This document shows, in pieces, positions 32,726 through 41,180 of a DNA stretch of 64,000 nucleotides. Both the position numbers and the translations under genes were made by a program. A model generated the notes under the pieces. That model saw nothing but the letters and a program-made list of their open reading frames with translations, searched no databases and had not been told where the DNA came from. Position 1 is the first letter of the stretch. Each line of letters starts with the position of its first letter. Source of the DNA: Paucisalibacillus algeriensis. Its GTDB lineage: Bacteria; Bacillota; Bacilli; Bacillales; Amphibacillaceae. Location: contig NZ_CBYO010000007.1 of assembly GCF_000577245.1 (NCBI RefSeq), positions 248,001 through 312,000 of the forward strand, written 5' to 3'.

Positions 32726-33268
32726 TTACCCGTATAAAGCTCTTGCTCCGCCTATTAGTTTAGGTCGGGTTTTTGCTATGTTGATTCTGGCTTTCCCTAT
32801 GTATCGTTGGTTTAGTCTTACGGGTACAGCGACGTGTTTTAGATGCATGCCTATCATGGTTTCCCCTATGTCGATACCGGCATGGGCTTGTATGTGTTCC
32901 ACAACTACTGGATTTTCCATGTGTTTATAGGCATAGGAAGCCATCGCTCCTCCAGCTTTCGGTACTGGAATGACGGATACTTGTTCTAATCGGTATTCTT
33001 CTGCTGTTTCTCTTTCTACGACAAGTGCACGGTTTAGATGTTCACAGCATTGAATGGCTAGATGAATGCCAGTTCTTCTTTTAAATACCATTAGTGCTGA
33101 GAAGATTTGTGAGGCGATTTCTTCACTTCCTGATGTGCCAATATGTTCACCAGCAACTTCACTTGTTGAGCAACCGGTTACAAAAATGGTTCCGCTTTTA
33201 AGAATGTTTTGATTTTCAAGTTCTAACAATACGATTTGTAAATCTCTTTTGATATTATCCATTGTCAT
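32726..33268 (-). CDS. ywlG: YwlG family protein (UPF0340)
   Basis: 180 residues, belonging to the UPF0340/TIGR01440 family by sequence ([36 protein letters not shown]) and by its place between rpiB and glyA. There is no signal peptide or membrane segment. Biochemical role unknown. Confidence 0.9.
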   Translation of the reverse strand: MTMDNIKRDLQIVLLELENQNILKSGTIFVTGCSTSEVAGEHIGTSGSEEIASQIFSALMVFKRRTGIHLAIQCCEHLNRALVVERETAEEYRLEQVSVIPVPKAGGAMASYAYKHMENPVVVEHIQAHAGIDIGETMIGMHLKHVAVPVRLNQRYIGKARINIAKTRPKLIGGARALYG

Positions 33269-33292
33269 TATCCATCACCTTACTTAGATATT

Positions 33293-33315
33293 TTGGCGGG
33301 GTAGGTCCCCCGCCA
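33293..33315 (-). terminator. GC-rich hairpin between rpiB and ywlG
   Basis: Minus strand GGCGGGG / CCCCGCC stem with a 6-nt loop followed by AAAAUA. The lack of a U-tract makes it a weak terminator at best; it could be an attenuating or processing hairpin within the operon. Confidence 0.4.
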
Positions 33316-33321
33316 TCATTA

Positions 33322-33768
33322 TTATAGATTTTTATCTTCGTAGGCTGTTAACTTGTCAAGGCGTCTTTGGTGGCGGTCACCTTCGAAATCTGTTTCTAAC
33401 CAAGCTTTTGCGATGTCTCTAGCAAGTCCAGGACCAATTACGCGCTCCCCTAATGCAATCATATTGGAATTATTATGCATACGGGTTAGCTTTGCACTAT
33501 ATACATCTGAAAGAAGTGCGCAACGGATTCCTTTTACTTTGTTTGCTGCAATGGACATCCCTATTCCAGTTCCACATACTAGAATTCCCCGGTCGAATTC
33601 ACCGCTTGCTACTCTCTCTGCCGCTGGAAGAGCATAGTCAGGATAGTCTACAGATGTTTCACAACTACAGCCTGTATCCTCATATACAATACCCATTTCA
33701 TCTAATAAATTTTTTACTTCATTACGTATAGTCATTCCTGCATGGTCACCTGAGATAATTACTTTCAT
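33322..33768 (-). CDS. rpiB: Ribose-5-phosphate isomerase B (RpiB)
   Basis: Pentose phosphate isomerase of the RpiB/LacAB fold. Catalytic Cys65 lies in VCGTGIGMSIAANK, with SGDHAG at the N-terminus and RMHNNSN for substrate binding. 148 residues. Corresponds to B. subtilis ywlF and lies in the same gene order. Confidence 0.94.
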   Translation of the reverse strand: MKVIISGDHAGMTIRNEVKNLLDEMGIVYEDTGCSCETSVDYPDYALPAAERVASGEFDRGILVCGTGIGMSIAANKVKGIRCALLSDVYSAKLTRMHNNSNMIALGERVIGPGLARDIAKAWLETDFEGDRHQRRLDKLTAYEDKNL

Positions 33769-33796
33769 CAGTATTTTCGCTCCTTGTCTTGTTGTA

Positions 33797-35089
33797 TTAG
33801 TTCATACGAAACTTTTGAATTTGTTTATTTAAACCACTTGCTTGTTCCTCTAAGTCATGGACGAGATGATCCACTTTGCCAATAGAAGCTGCTTGCTCTT
33901 GAATAGATGCATTCACTTCTTCTGCTCCTGCAGACGTTTCTTCAGCAATGGCTGCAACCTCTTGTGATTGAGAGGCCGTCGCTTGGATGGAAGCAAGTTG
34001 TTGATTCACAATAGATAAAATAACATCAATTTCACCAGCTACTTCTTCCACAGAACCGGACATTTGCTCAATGGACGCATTGGTTGTCACACCATTGTTT
34101 GCTTCTCGGTTTGCGAGCTGAACATTCTCATTAATTTTCTTCACTACTTGGTTCACATCATCTTGAATTGCTTCAATTAGACTAGAAATACGCCCGACTG
34201 CTTGGGCACTTTGGTCTGCTAGCTTACGAATTTCTTCCGCAACCACAGCAAAACCTTTTCCATGTTCCCCTGCTCTAGCCGCTTCAATCGAAGCATTAAG
34301 TGCAAGAAGGTTCGTTTGCTCGGCAATTTCCCCTACCATCGTGATAATAGACTCAACTTGAAGTGCATTTTCCTTCAAGTGATCCACATCTTTCAATGAG
34401 AGTTCTTGGTCTTTTGCTAGTTTTTGAATACCTTCTACTAGTTGATGTACTACTTGTTTACTATCATTCAACGTTACTAGCATCGTTGTTGATTTTTCTT
34501 TGGATAGCCCAGCTTTTTCCTGAACCTTTTCTGCAAGAGCAGTTGCTTCTTCCACTGATTCTACGGTTTGCTGAATAGCTTCTGATGAGCTCTCTGCACC
34601 TTTTGAAATATCCTCAACAGATGCACTAATCAAATCGGAATGCTGTGCAACTAAACTCGAGGCCTCTCTCAATTGCACCACCGATTCATTCGTGTTTTTG
34701 AAATGGACATCTATATTATGTACCATTTCTTGTAGATTTTTTAGCATGGCATTAAATGATGTACTCAACGCGCGGATTTCATCATCTGAAGATGGAATTT
34801 CCACCTCCTGGTTTAGTTGACCAGCTGCTACTTCAGATGCAACAATCGCCAACTGATTCAACGGCTTTGTAATCACTCTTGCAGCAAAAAATGCTAACAC
34901 CCCAGACCAAAAGATCCCCAAGAGTAAAATTACGATGGTGTAGACTTCCATAGAAACCTGCCAGAAATCTACTACAAAGTCATAAAGAAAGTACAGAAAT
35001 AATGCACTCGTGGAATAAGTAATGAACGCTAATATTGTTGTGAATAATACGAGCTTTAACCTTAATCCAAAGCGATATTTGTTGCTCAT
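33797..35089 (-). CDS. Methyl-accepting chemotaxis protein without extracellular sensor
   Basis: 430 residues: two membrane segments (about 9-32 and 37-62) separated by only a few residues, a HAMP domain (about 63-115) and a long MCP signalling coiled coil whose tip reads [24 protein letters not shown]. With no room for a periplasm-facing ligand domain, it must sense through the membrane, the HAMP region or a partner protein. ATG 35089 is chosen (GGGGGAAAACGAG upstream) over an in-frame codon at 35107. It is inserted between rpiB and ywlE; I recall no MCP at this place in B. subtilis. Confidence 0.9.
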   Translation of the reverse strand: MSNKYRFGLRLKLVLFTTILAFITYSTSALFLYFLYDFVVDFWQVSMEVYTIVILLLGIFWSGVLAFFAARVITKPLNQLAIVASEVAAGQLNQEVEIPSSDDEIRALSTSFNAMLKNLQEMVHNIDVHFKNTNESVVQLREASSLVAQHSDLISASVEDISKGAESSSEAIQQTVESVEEATALAEKVQEKAGLSKEKSTTMLVTLNDSKQVVHQLVEGIQKLAKDQELSLKDVDHLKENALQVESIITMVGEIAEQTNLLALNASIEAARAGEHGKGFAVVAEEIRKLADQSAQAVGRISSLIEAIQDDVNQVVKKINENVQLANREANNGVTTNASIEQMSGSVEEVAGEIDVILSIVNQQLASIQATASQSQEVAAIAEETSAGAEEVNASIQEQAASIGKVDHLVHDLEEQASGLNKQIQKFRMN

Positions 35090-35157
35090 CTCGTTTTCCC
35101 CCAGCATGTTTAAGTATTGTTCTTTTATATAATTATATAGTTATTAAGCTTATTCAC

Positions 35158-35238
35158 TGCAACAGCCATGTCCAGCGCCAAACGACTAGCGAGATTCCCT
35201 CACCTACGCAAGTCGCTAACTGGGCACTTCCGCTTTTA
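35158..35238. repeat. Degenerate dispersed Bacillaceae intergenic repeat
   Basis: Contains gtccagcgcc near the left end and gggcacttccgctttt at the right, with AGCGA..TCGCT pairing inside. This resembles a short structured repeat (GTCCAGCGCC..GGCGCTTGCGCTTTT) that I recall from many Bacillaceae intergenic regions. Only one copy is present in this window. Confidence 0.4.
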
Positions 35239-35244
35239 AGTTTC

Positions 35245-35844
35245 TTATATTTTTTTAATTAAAAGCTCTATATTATCTTCTAATTCTTCTAATGTTTTTT
35301 GGTATGTAGCTAAATCTCCACCGAATGGATCGGAAATATCGTAGTTTATTAAGCTGCTTTCTAGTTGACTAATTTTCTGAATGTCAGGTTGTAAATATTC
35401 TCGCAACTTTTCTTCCAGTTGCACATTATTTAATTTATGTTGATTTTCATGGATAAATTGAGATTTTTTCATTTCATATTCGGCATAAAGTGATTTTAAT
35501 TCATCCCATACTTTACGATCGGAATCAGATACAAATTCTTTCAATGTGTAATACTTTTCTTGAAAATTAGGATATGCCATAATGAGCGACTGCTTGTGAC
35601 CGGTTGTCATTAATAAAACAATATCTGCCCAGTTTAGAAGTTTTTCATCAACCGGCTTGGATTGATGGCTTAGCGCAATTCCCTTTTGGTCTAAAAGCGT
35701 TACAACATGCTTGGATGCACGTTGATTTTTAGCCGCAAAAATCCCTGCTGATTTTACTTCTGCTCCTGGTAGCTTACTTTTCAACAAAGCCTCAGCCATC
35801 GGGCTACGACAAGTATTACCGGTACATACAAACAAGATTTTCAT
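35245..35844 (-). CDS. ywlE: Low-molecular-weight protein arginine/tyrosine phosphatase (YwlE) with insert
   Basis: The phosphatase loop CTGNTCRS (nucleophile Cys7) is at the N-terminus and the general acid is Asp172 in SDPFGG. The Thr inside the loop is the residue linked to phospho-arginine preference in B. subtilis YwlE, which counters the kinase McsB. Here the protein is 199 residues rather than about 150, with a charged helical insert at about 109-165 between TLKEFVSDSD and the DPFGG loop. ATG 35844 has GGAGG 7 nt upstream; an in-frame ATG 32 codons earlier is unlikely. Confidence 0.88.
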   Translation of the reverse strand: MKILFVCTGNTCRSPMAEALLKSKLPGAEVKSAGIFAAKNQRASKHVVTLLDQKGIALSHQSKPVDEKLLNWADIVLLMTTGHKQSLIMAYPNFQEKYYTLKEFVSDSDRKVWDELKSLYAEYEMKKSQFIHENQHKLNNVQLEEKLREYLQPDIQKISQLESSLINYDISDPFGGDLATYQKTLEELEDNIELLIKKI

Positions 35845-36191
35845 GAAAGAACCTCCATTCCGGTGAAAATCATCTACATATCTAAAATATAACATAGAAT
35901 TATGACAGTTGACAGAAAAAGAATATAAAGTAAAAATCAATACAACAGATAATTCTGACTTTTACTTCCCCATAAATACTATCTAAAAATGATTACTTCG
36001 ATACACTTCAAAATATATCAATAGTTCATTAGTCCTAGTTATTTTTTCGCAAATTGTCAAAAAGTGAGAAAAATGTAGAAATTCTAATCCATTAGTATTA
36101 CTATTAGGAGTATGAAATAAAAATACCTAAGCTACCAATTTACTATTTCTATAAGTTCTTTCCATTTTTGTTTACATAGCCCTTGGTGTTT
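35845..36191. other. Divergent promoter region between ywlE and the DUF2187-like gene
   Basis: About 400 bp, very AT-rich, with no gene. The ywlE side has a possible CTGTCA..TATATT promoter near 35885-35915; the other side has a TTTACA hexamer at 36170-36175 before the palindromic -10 region of the plus-strand gene. Confidence 0.4.
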
Positions 36192-36210
36192 CTCTATACA
36201 ATATAGAGAA
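36192..36210. promoter_or_regulatory. Perfect palindrome over the -10 region of the DUF2187-like gene
   Basis: TCTCTATA CAA TATAGAGA: 8-bp arms around a 3-nt centre. The TATACAAT inside would be the -10 of the plus-strand promoter (TTTACA about 18 nt upstream). A repressor site is one explanation; an early transcript hairpin is another. Confidence 0.45.
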
Positions 36211-36248
36211 GTCTCATTTAGGTATTATCCTTTGGGAGGGGAAAAGAA

Positions 36249-36443
36249 ATGAATAATAATGAAACAGCAAATGTAGGGGATGTTGTCCTTTTTGACAGAA
36301 GGAATCAACAGTATCAAGGTAAAGTATTTCAAGTTAGAGAAAATAGTGTACTAGTTGAATTATCAAAGGATGCTGCAAAGATTTTAGGATATGAAATGCC
36401 TAACACTGTGGTGAGACACGGAAAATATAGTATTATATCATAA
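36249..36443 (+). CDS. DUF2187-like small protein (YkvS type)
   Basis: 64 residues, one of only two plus-strand genes. It shows the small beta-barrel pattern of the DUF2187/YkvS family: NVGDVVLFDRRNQQYQGKVF, ENSVLVEL and a C-terminal NTVVRHGKYSII. GGGAGGGG lies 8 nt before ATG 36249. Function unknown; the KOW-like barrel suggests nucleic-acid or ribosome contact (inference). It is convergent with mntP and shares the hairpin at 36470-36498. Confidence 0.75.
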   Translation: MNNNETANVGDVVLFDRRNQQYQGKVFQVRENSVLVELSKDAAKILGYEMPNTVVRHGKYSIIS

Positions 36444-36469
36444 TGAAATGGGAGACTTCTCCCTAGCAA

Positions 36470-36498
36470 AAGAGGATGCCCGTATCGGACATCCTCTT
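36470..36498. terminator. Bidirectional terminator between the DUF2187-like gene and mntP
   Basis: 9-bp perfect stem AAGAGGATG / CATCCTCTT, 11-nt loop, between convergent genes. The U-run is short on the minus side (UUUU) and weaker on the plus side. Confidence 0.65.
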
Positions 36499-36508
36499 AT
36501 TAGTTCCG

Positions 36509-37045
36509 TTAAAAAATGATATAAATGCCAAATCCGCAAAGAATACTGCCTCCCAATATCTCGCTATAAGCCCCTAGGAACCCCTGCACCTTTCTACCAA
36601 TAATCATTCCAGCCCAGGTTAATACCATACTGCTAGCCCCGAAAAGTATTAGTGTTAATGCTGTTTTTACGCCAGATAAACCAAAACTCAGCCCAACCGA
36701 AAAACTATCGATACTAACACTTAAAGCTAAAATAAGTAAACCCAAGCCGGCTGTTTGAATCATTTTTTCCGACTCATGATTAAATGCCGAAAACAACATA
36801 TGTGCTCCGATACCAAACAGTAGCAGACCACCCGCTAAGGTTGTCCAATCACCAATTTGCTCCGAGATCAATTTACCAACCACAATCCCTAGAAACGGCA
36901 TGATAATGTGAAATAAACCAATCACAATGCCAATAATCGCGATTCGCTTCAACCGAATATTCTGCATTCCCAGCCCAAGGCTTACAGAAAAAGCATCCAT
37001 TCCTATAGCAACTGCCATCATTAATATCGAAATAAATTCACTCAT
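36509..37045 (-). CDS. mntP: Manganese efflux pump MntP (YwlD)
   Basis: 178 residues, six hydrophobic segments arranged as an inverted repeat. Each half has the family's Asp-containing motif: GMDAFSVSLGLG (about 16-27) and SIDSFSVGLSFGL. MntP exports Mn(II). In other bacteria it can be under a yybP-ykoY riboswitch or MntR, but neither is recognisable in the 253-bp upstream gap, which instead holds repeat array D. Confidence 0.92.
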   Translation of the reverse strand: MSEFISILMMAVAIGMDAFSVSLGLGMQNIRLKRIAIIGIVIGLFHIIMPFLGIVVGKLISEQIGDWTTLAGGLLLFGIGAHMLFSAFNHESEKMIQTAGLGLLILALSVSIDSFSVGLSFGLSGVKTALTLILFGASSMVLTWAGMIIGRKVQGFLGAYSEILGGSILCGFGIYIIF

Positions 37046-37157
37046 AAATCATCCCCCTTGGACATGCCTTTTACACTATATGCTGGGTTGGGTGGGATTA
37101 TGATTTGTGGTCTTGGGATGAGTTTGGTATTGGGTAGGGGGTGTTTGTTGGGGTTTG

Positions 37158-37262
37158 GGTACATGATTTGTTGGATTGGACTCATGCTCCGAGTTTCCGG
37201 AAACAGGATTCTCGAGACATGAGCACATACCCGAATAACCACCTACGTTTCCAGAACTCAAC
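37158..37262. repeat. 21-bp period repeat array D (ywlC-mntP gap)
   Basis: Five contiguous 21-bp units (37158, 37179, 37200, 37221, 37242), with cores ggtacatgat, gactcatgctcc, gaaacaggattc, gagcacataccc, cctacgtttcc. It directly abuts the ywlC terminator. GT-rich sequence 37080-37157 may hold decayed units, as in array A. Confidence 0.55.
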
Positions 37263-37265
37263 ACG

Positions 37266-37294
37266 AAAAAAGAGGTGATCAATGTCACCCCTTT
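37266..37294 (-). terminator. Intrinsic terminator after ywlC
   Basis: Stem AAAAGGGGTGA / TCACCTCTTTT with one G-U pair and a short loop, U-run continuing, on the minus strand 5 nt after the stop. Confidence 0.85.
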
Positions 37295-37298
37295 TCCA

Positions 37299-38333
37299 TT
37301 ACTCTGCAATATACCGACTAGCTGCTTTTCTCAATCGGTTCATGACAGCTTGGCCTATTCCAATTTCCGGATAGGTATCGCAAAGAATAATGTCTACATC
37401 ACCTTGCTTAAATTTTCGTAGGCCGTCATAAAGATTGGCAGCCACTTCCTCGAGTGACTCACCTAGAGAAATTTTTTCTTCGACATTCAATTTTTCTAAT
37501 GTGTTACGATTCGCTAGGATGCCGACGCGTTTACCTTCTGCTATTAGTTGATTATAGGTGATCTGCATTTTTTCACTTCCACCATCGATTAGCCACATGG
37601 GAACCTCTGGTGCGTAATGTTTGTATTTCATTCCTGGTGCCTTAGGCTTTTCATTTGCCTCTGCACTTTGAAGGGCTGGATCAACCATAACCTTGCCAAC
37701 TACCTCTTCTAGTTCCTCTTTGGAAATTCCGCCTGGTCTTAGGATAACGGGGATATCCTGTGTACAATCTATCACGGTTGATTCCAATCCAACACCGGTT
37801 GGACCAGCATCCACTAGTCCGGCAATTTTTCCGTTCAAATCCTCCCAAACATGGACAGCTGTTGTTGGACTTGGTTTTCCTGATAGATTTGCACTTGGTG
37901 CTGCAATTGGTATGTTACAAGTCTTTAATAGCTTGAGTGCTACAGGATGACTTGGTATCCGTACTCCTACCGTTGTTAAGCCGGCTGTTACATTATCTGC
38001 ACAAGTCCCGTTTGAAGGTAATACATACGTAATTGGTCCTGGAGAAAATGTGTCTACCAATTCTTCTACATAACTAGGAACAGCTTTCACCAGTTGAAAT
38101 AATTGCTCTTTTGTAGCAACATGCGCAATTAGTGGATTATCCTGTGGACGACCTTTTGCCTGGAAGATTTTCGATACTGCCTCATGATTCGTAGCATCAG
38201 CACCGAGTCCGTAGACCGTTTCTGTTGGGAAAGCCACAGCTTCCCCTACTTTCAATAAATCGCCTGCTTCTATGATCATTTTTTCATTATTTGTACCGTT
38301 CTTTGTTATATTCCATCGTTTTGTTTCTACCAT
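37299..38333 (-). CDS. ywlC: Threonylcarbamoyl-AMP synthase (YwlC/TsaC/Sua5)
   Basis: Makes threonylcarbamoyl-AMP from Thr, bicarbonate and ATP for the t6A37 tRNA modification. The YrdC domain (about 25-215) has KGRPQDNPLIAHV, FPTETVYGLGADA and APSANLSGKPSPT. The smaller Sua5 C-terminal domain (about 240-344) marks the long Sua5/YwlC form. The DnaA-box cluster at 38395-38551 lies directly upstream, as reported for ywlC in B. subtilis. Confidence 0.95.
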   Translation of the reverse strand: MVETKRWNITKNGTNNEKMIIEAGDLLKVGEAVAFPTETVYGLGADATNHEAVSKIFQAKGRPQDNPLIAHVATKEQLFQLVKAVPSYVEELVDTFSPGPITYVLPSNGTCADNVTAGLTTVGVRIPSHPVALKLLKTCNIPIAAPSANLSGKPSPTTAVHVWEDLNGKIAGLVDAGPTGVGLESTVIDCTQDIPVILRPGGISKEELEEVVGKVMVDPALQSAEANEKPKAPGMKYKHYAPEVPMWLIDGGSEKMQITYNQLIAEGKRVGILANRNTLEKLNVEEKISLGESLEEVAANLYDGLRKFKQGDVDIILCDTYPEIGIGQAVMNRLRKAASRYIAE

Positions 38334-38394
38334 TCCACTACCTCTTTTCTTTCCTCATTTTATCGGAATGATGAGTGTTTCGCAAAGTATATAG

Positions 38395-38551
38395 TTATCC
38401 ACAAACCAAAAAGAAAACCCGTATATTATCCACAGGTTTTCCAAACAAACGTTTATTTTATTCCGGTTAATAACACCTTATCCACTACTTTTATGTTTAT
38501 TGACAGTTTTTTCACAACTTATACACAAGCACTTGTGGATTATGTGCATAA
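38395..38551. promoter_or_regulatory. DnaA-box cluster upstream of ywlC
   Basis: Six 9-mers within 157 bp: TTATCCACA at 38395 and 38426 (perfect), TTATCCACT at 38478 (one mismatch), TTATACACA at 38519 (fits TTATNCACA); on the minus strand TAATCCACA at 38534-38542 (one mismatch) and TTATGCACA at 38543-38551 (fits). DnaA binding at a ywlC-upstream cluster is known in B. subtilis, where such clusters titrate DnaA and restrain initiation. Confidence 0.85.
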
Positions 38552-38555
38552 TCCC

Positions 38556-38957
38556 TTATGAAACCTCGTATGCCCACCAATTTCCTTGTTTAGGACGATT
38601 ACTATTCACATTTAGTGCTTCTTTTTGTGGATGGAATTGCAAAGCTCCTAGAAGAATGTCCACGACAGGCTGATGACTATGTACATAAACCTTCTTCGCT
38701 TTCTTAGTTTTTGCTAACACAATAATCATTTCTAGTAGGACTGGTAGTCTTTGTGCAGCTTCTTTTGATATGTAGAGCTGCTTTAGCCAAAATATATCTT
38801 TTTCTACAGTTGATAGGACAAAACATCCTTTAATCTCATCACCAATCTCAACCACATATCCATCTTGTAATAAGCTCTTCTGGTCTACTTGATCTGTTGT
38901 ACTTAAAAACTCTGTAATTTTATCCTCTGCTACTTCGCTTGCAATCAATAATCTCAT
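38556..38957 (-). CDS. GNAT-like protein in the ywlB position
   Basis: 133 residues. The order of beta strands and helices (GYVVEIGDEIKGCFVLS, FWLKQLYISKEAAQ, KAKKVYVHSHQPVVDILLGALQFHPQ) suggests a GNAT acetyltransferase fold, and B. subtilis has the GNAT gene ywlB in this neighbourhood. The acetyl-CoA-binding Q/RxxGxG/A motif is not clear, so activity is uncertain. It lies between spoIIR and the DnaA-box cluster. Confidence 0.55.
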   Translation of the reverse strand: MRLLIASEVAEDKITEFLSTTDQVDQKSLLQDGYVVEIGDEIKGCFVLSTVEKDIFWLKQLYISKEAAQRLPVLLEMIIVLAKTKKAKKVYVHSHQPVVDILLGALQFHPQKEALNVNSNRPKQGNWWAYEVS

Positions 38958-39035
38958 CTTTTACACCCCTGTTATTAGTAGATTACTTCATTTAGAATCT
39001 CGCTTTTCTAGCATTTTATGCAAGGGTACTATATT

Positions 39036-39635
39036 CTATGACAAACCTAACCATTCAAATAAGAAAAATTTTATCTTTAGGCCTTCATCCTTTTGGGGTT
39101 CTTCATCAAATCCACCAGGACTTGCTGCAGCTACACTAATTCCGTTGGCAAAATCTAAGAAACATAACGGCGGGAATAACACACACCACCAATTTGCCCC
39201 TTCTCCTTCACCAATCGTAATTAGTATTGCTTCATATTCGCCTGCAGGGTACAAATACGATCCATAAATTTTGGTTGGAAAACTTACACTATCATTGTAT
39301 TCCACATCAAATTCTCGCTTTTCCCCTTCTTCTTCTAGTGTCTGCTTCACAATTTCACTTATCTCTGGTATTCTGCTTTCTAACAACTTTCTTGCTTCCT
39401 CAATATCCGTGATATCAGCTACCCATTCTGTAATGGCAGCATTCACTTTATCACGAACTTTTTGCTTAATTTGTTGATCTGCTTCGTTATCACTGTTTGC
39501 AAGAATCCTTAAGCGTATCGCATCATCCGGGATTACTTGATAATCATCTATTTTTTTTCCATCTCCTTGCCCTTTAAGCGGTAAGGAAAGTGCTATCATA
39601 ATAAGAATAATTAAAATAAATGCTAGTTTCTTCAT
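39036..39635 (-). CDS. spoIIR: Stage II sporulation protein R (SpoIIR)
   Basis: Forespore-secreted signal that crosses the septum and triggers SpoIIGA-dependent processing of pro-sigma-E. The N-terminal signal/anchor segment is residues 1-20. The family core IPDDAIRLRILANSDNEADQ and the C-terminal GEGANWWCVLFPPLCF are both well conserved. ATG 39635 is preferred over 39644. A sigma-F-type promoter candidate lies at 39668-39696. Confidence 0.95.
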   Translation of the reverse strand: MKKLAFILIILIMIALSLPLKGQGDGKKIDDYQVIPDDAIRLRILANSDNEADQQIKQKVRDKVNAAITEWVADITDIEEARKLLESRIPEISEIVKQTLEEEGEKREFDVEYNDSVSFPTKIYGSYLYPAGEYEAILITIGEGEGANWWCVLFPPLCFLDFANGISVAAASPGGFDEEPQKDEGLKIKFFLFEWLGLS

Positions 39636-39667
39636 TGTCCCCATCCCCCAGTTACTGAATTAGTCAT

Positions 39668-39696
39668 AGTATGGACAGCCGGGAAAGTTTTTAAAC
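39668..39696 (-). promoter_or_regulatory. Candidate sigma-F promoter of spoIIR
   Basis: Minus strand GTTTA (39692-39696), 15-nt spacer, GTCCATACT (39668-39676): eight of nine -10 positions match GGNNANAMT, with the same deviation and spacing as the spoIIQ candidate. spoIIR is a sigma-F gene in B. subtilis. Confidence 0.5.
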
Positions 39697-39926
39697 TAGT
39701 AATCTAGCATATTTTCTTAAACTGGTAGTTGGTAATGATTGTCAACCTGTCAACCACAATAAAAAGGACTGATTAAACGTGTCAGCCTTGTTTTCGAACC
39801 AACGATTATACTCAATCGAATCTCCTGTATTAAAAATTGCTAAATATGGTAAGGTTCTTGCTCTATCGAGTATATTAATCGATTTCTTGTGGATATTAAT
39901 ATTATCAGTTTATTGGGAGGATAATA

Positions 39927-40940
39927 ATGCAAGAGAACCATGACACAAGATTAACATCTTCTGAGATTTCAGTGATTTGGAGCAGTTACCTGAACAACTC
40001 TTTTTCCATGTGTATTATGAAATATTTCTTGGAAAATGTTGATGATCCAGATATAAAATCTGTTGTACAATTTTCACTTGATACTTCTGAGAAAAATTTC
40101 AATACCAGTAAAGAAATTCTAATGAAAGATAATCAACCTGAACCAGTTGGTTTTACGGATGATGATGTAAGTCCAACTGCTCCCCGATTATATTCGGATA
40201 CATTTTATTTATATTATCTTGAAAATATGGCGAAAATCGGATTATCTGTTTATGGTGTTGCTTTAAGTACATCAGCGAATACTAAGGTCCGTGATTTTCT
40301 AAGTCTGGCGATAAAAACTTCAACAGAACTATATAATAAAACTGCCGAGATATTACTAGCTAAAGGGCTATTTGTAAGGTCACCTTATGTTACAACTTCT
40401 AACAAGGTAGATTTTATTGACGAGAAAAAGTATTTAGGTGGATTGATGGGTATGAACAACGACATTAGACCGTTAAATGTTGTTGAAATGACTCATATTG
40501 AAGCAAATGTAAAGACCAATGCAGTTGGGACCACACTATTAACAGGTTTAGCACAAGTCGCAAAATCTAAAAAGGTACGCAACTACTGCACTACTGGAAA
40601 GGAAATTGCGAAAAAACATGTTCAAGTGTTTACCACCTTTTTAACGGATGATGACTTACCTTCACCAATGCCATGGGATCTTGAGGTTACCGATTCAACA
40701 GTAGCACCTTTCTCAGATAAATTAATCATGTATCACACATCTACACTCATTTCATCTGGCATTTCTAATTACGCGACTGCATCAGCTGCTAGCTTTAGAA
40801 CCGACATTCAAACATCTTATGTTCGTTTAACAGCGGAAATTACACAATATGCTAAAGAAGGTATAAACATCATGATCAAAAATAAATGGCTTGAACAACC
40901 CCCACAGATGCCAAACCATAAAAAATTAGCAAAGGAATAA
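39927..40940 (+). CDS. DUF3231 family protein (two tandem domains)
   Basis: 337 residues built of two related helical halves (about 1-165 and 175-337). Each begins with a segment like TSSEISVIWSSYLNNS / NVVEMTHIEANVKTNA and later has YSDTFYLYYLENMAKIGLSVYG / FSDKLIMYHTSTLISSGISNYA. This is the DUF3231 arrangement, a family abundant in spore formers with a four-helix, ferritin/CotF-like look; function unknown. It is on the plus strand with GGGAGG before ATG 39927 and its own terminator, so it is an independent unit. Confidence 0.85.
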   Translation: MQENHDTRLTSSEISVIWSSYLNNSFSMCIMKYFLENVDDPDIKSVVQFSLDTSEKNFNTSKEILMKDNQPEPVGFTDDDVSPTAPRLYSDTFYLYYLENMAKIGLSVYGVALSTSANTKVRDFLSLAIKTSTELYNKTAEILLAKGLFVRSPYVTTSNKVDFIDEKKYLGGLMGMNNDIRPLNVVEMTHIEANVKTNAVGTTLLTGLAQVAKSKKVRNYCTTGKEIAKKHVQVFTTFLTDDDLPSPMPWDLEVTDSTVAPFSDKLIMYHTSTLISSGISNYATASAASFRTDIQTSYVRLTAEITQYAKEGINIMIKNKWLEQPPQMPNHKKLAKE

Positions 40941-41097
40941 TTATTTGAAGTTATAGTGAGATAGAAGTGGCTGCTGCTTAATTTCAAAGATTATCTCAAG
41001 ATGATTTTGTGTTCAATTACTTTTCAGGGTATTGGTCAGTTTCTAAACCAAAAATAAATAATAGGTAATTATTAAAGTAATTTCTACAAGAAATTGA

Positions 41098-41139
41098 AGA
41101 AACACACTCCGTTTGCAATGAGTGTGTTTCTGTTTTTTT
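41098..41139 (+). terminator. Intrinsic terminator, plus strand
   Basis: Perfect 12-bp stem AGAAACACACTC / GAGTGTGTTTCT, 10-nt loop, then GTTTTTTT. It ends the DUF3231 transcript, about 155 nt past its stop. Confidence 0.9.
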
Positions 41140-41180
41140 GGAGAACTTTCTCTATACTTGATAGTCGTATAGAATTCCAA

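Noticed and set aside
37046-37298. Manganese (yybP-ykoY) riboswitch upstream of mntP
   Set aside because: None of its conserved loops could be found; the gap is the repeat array and a terminator.
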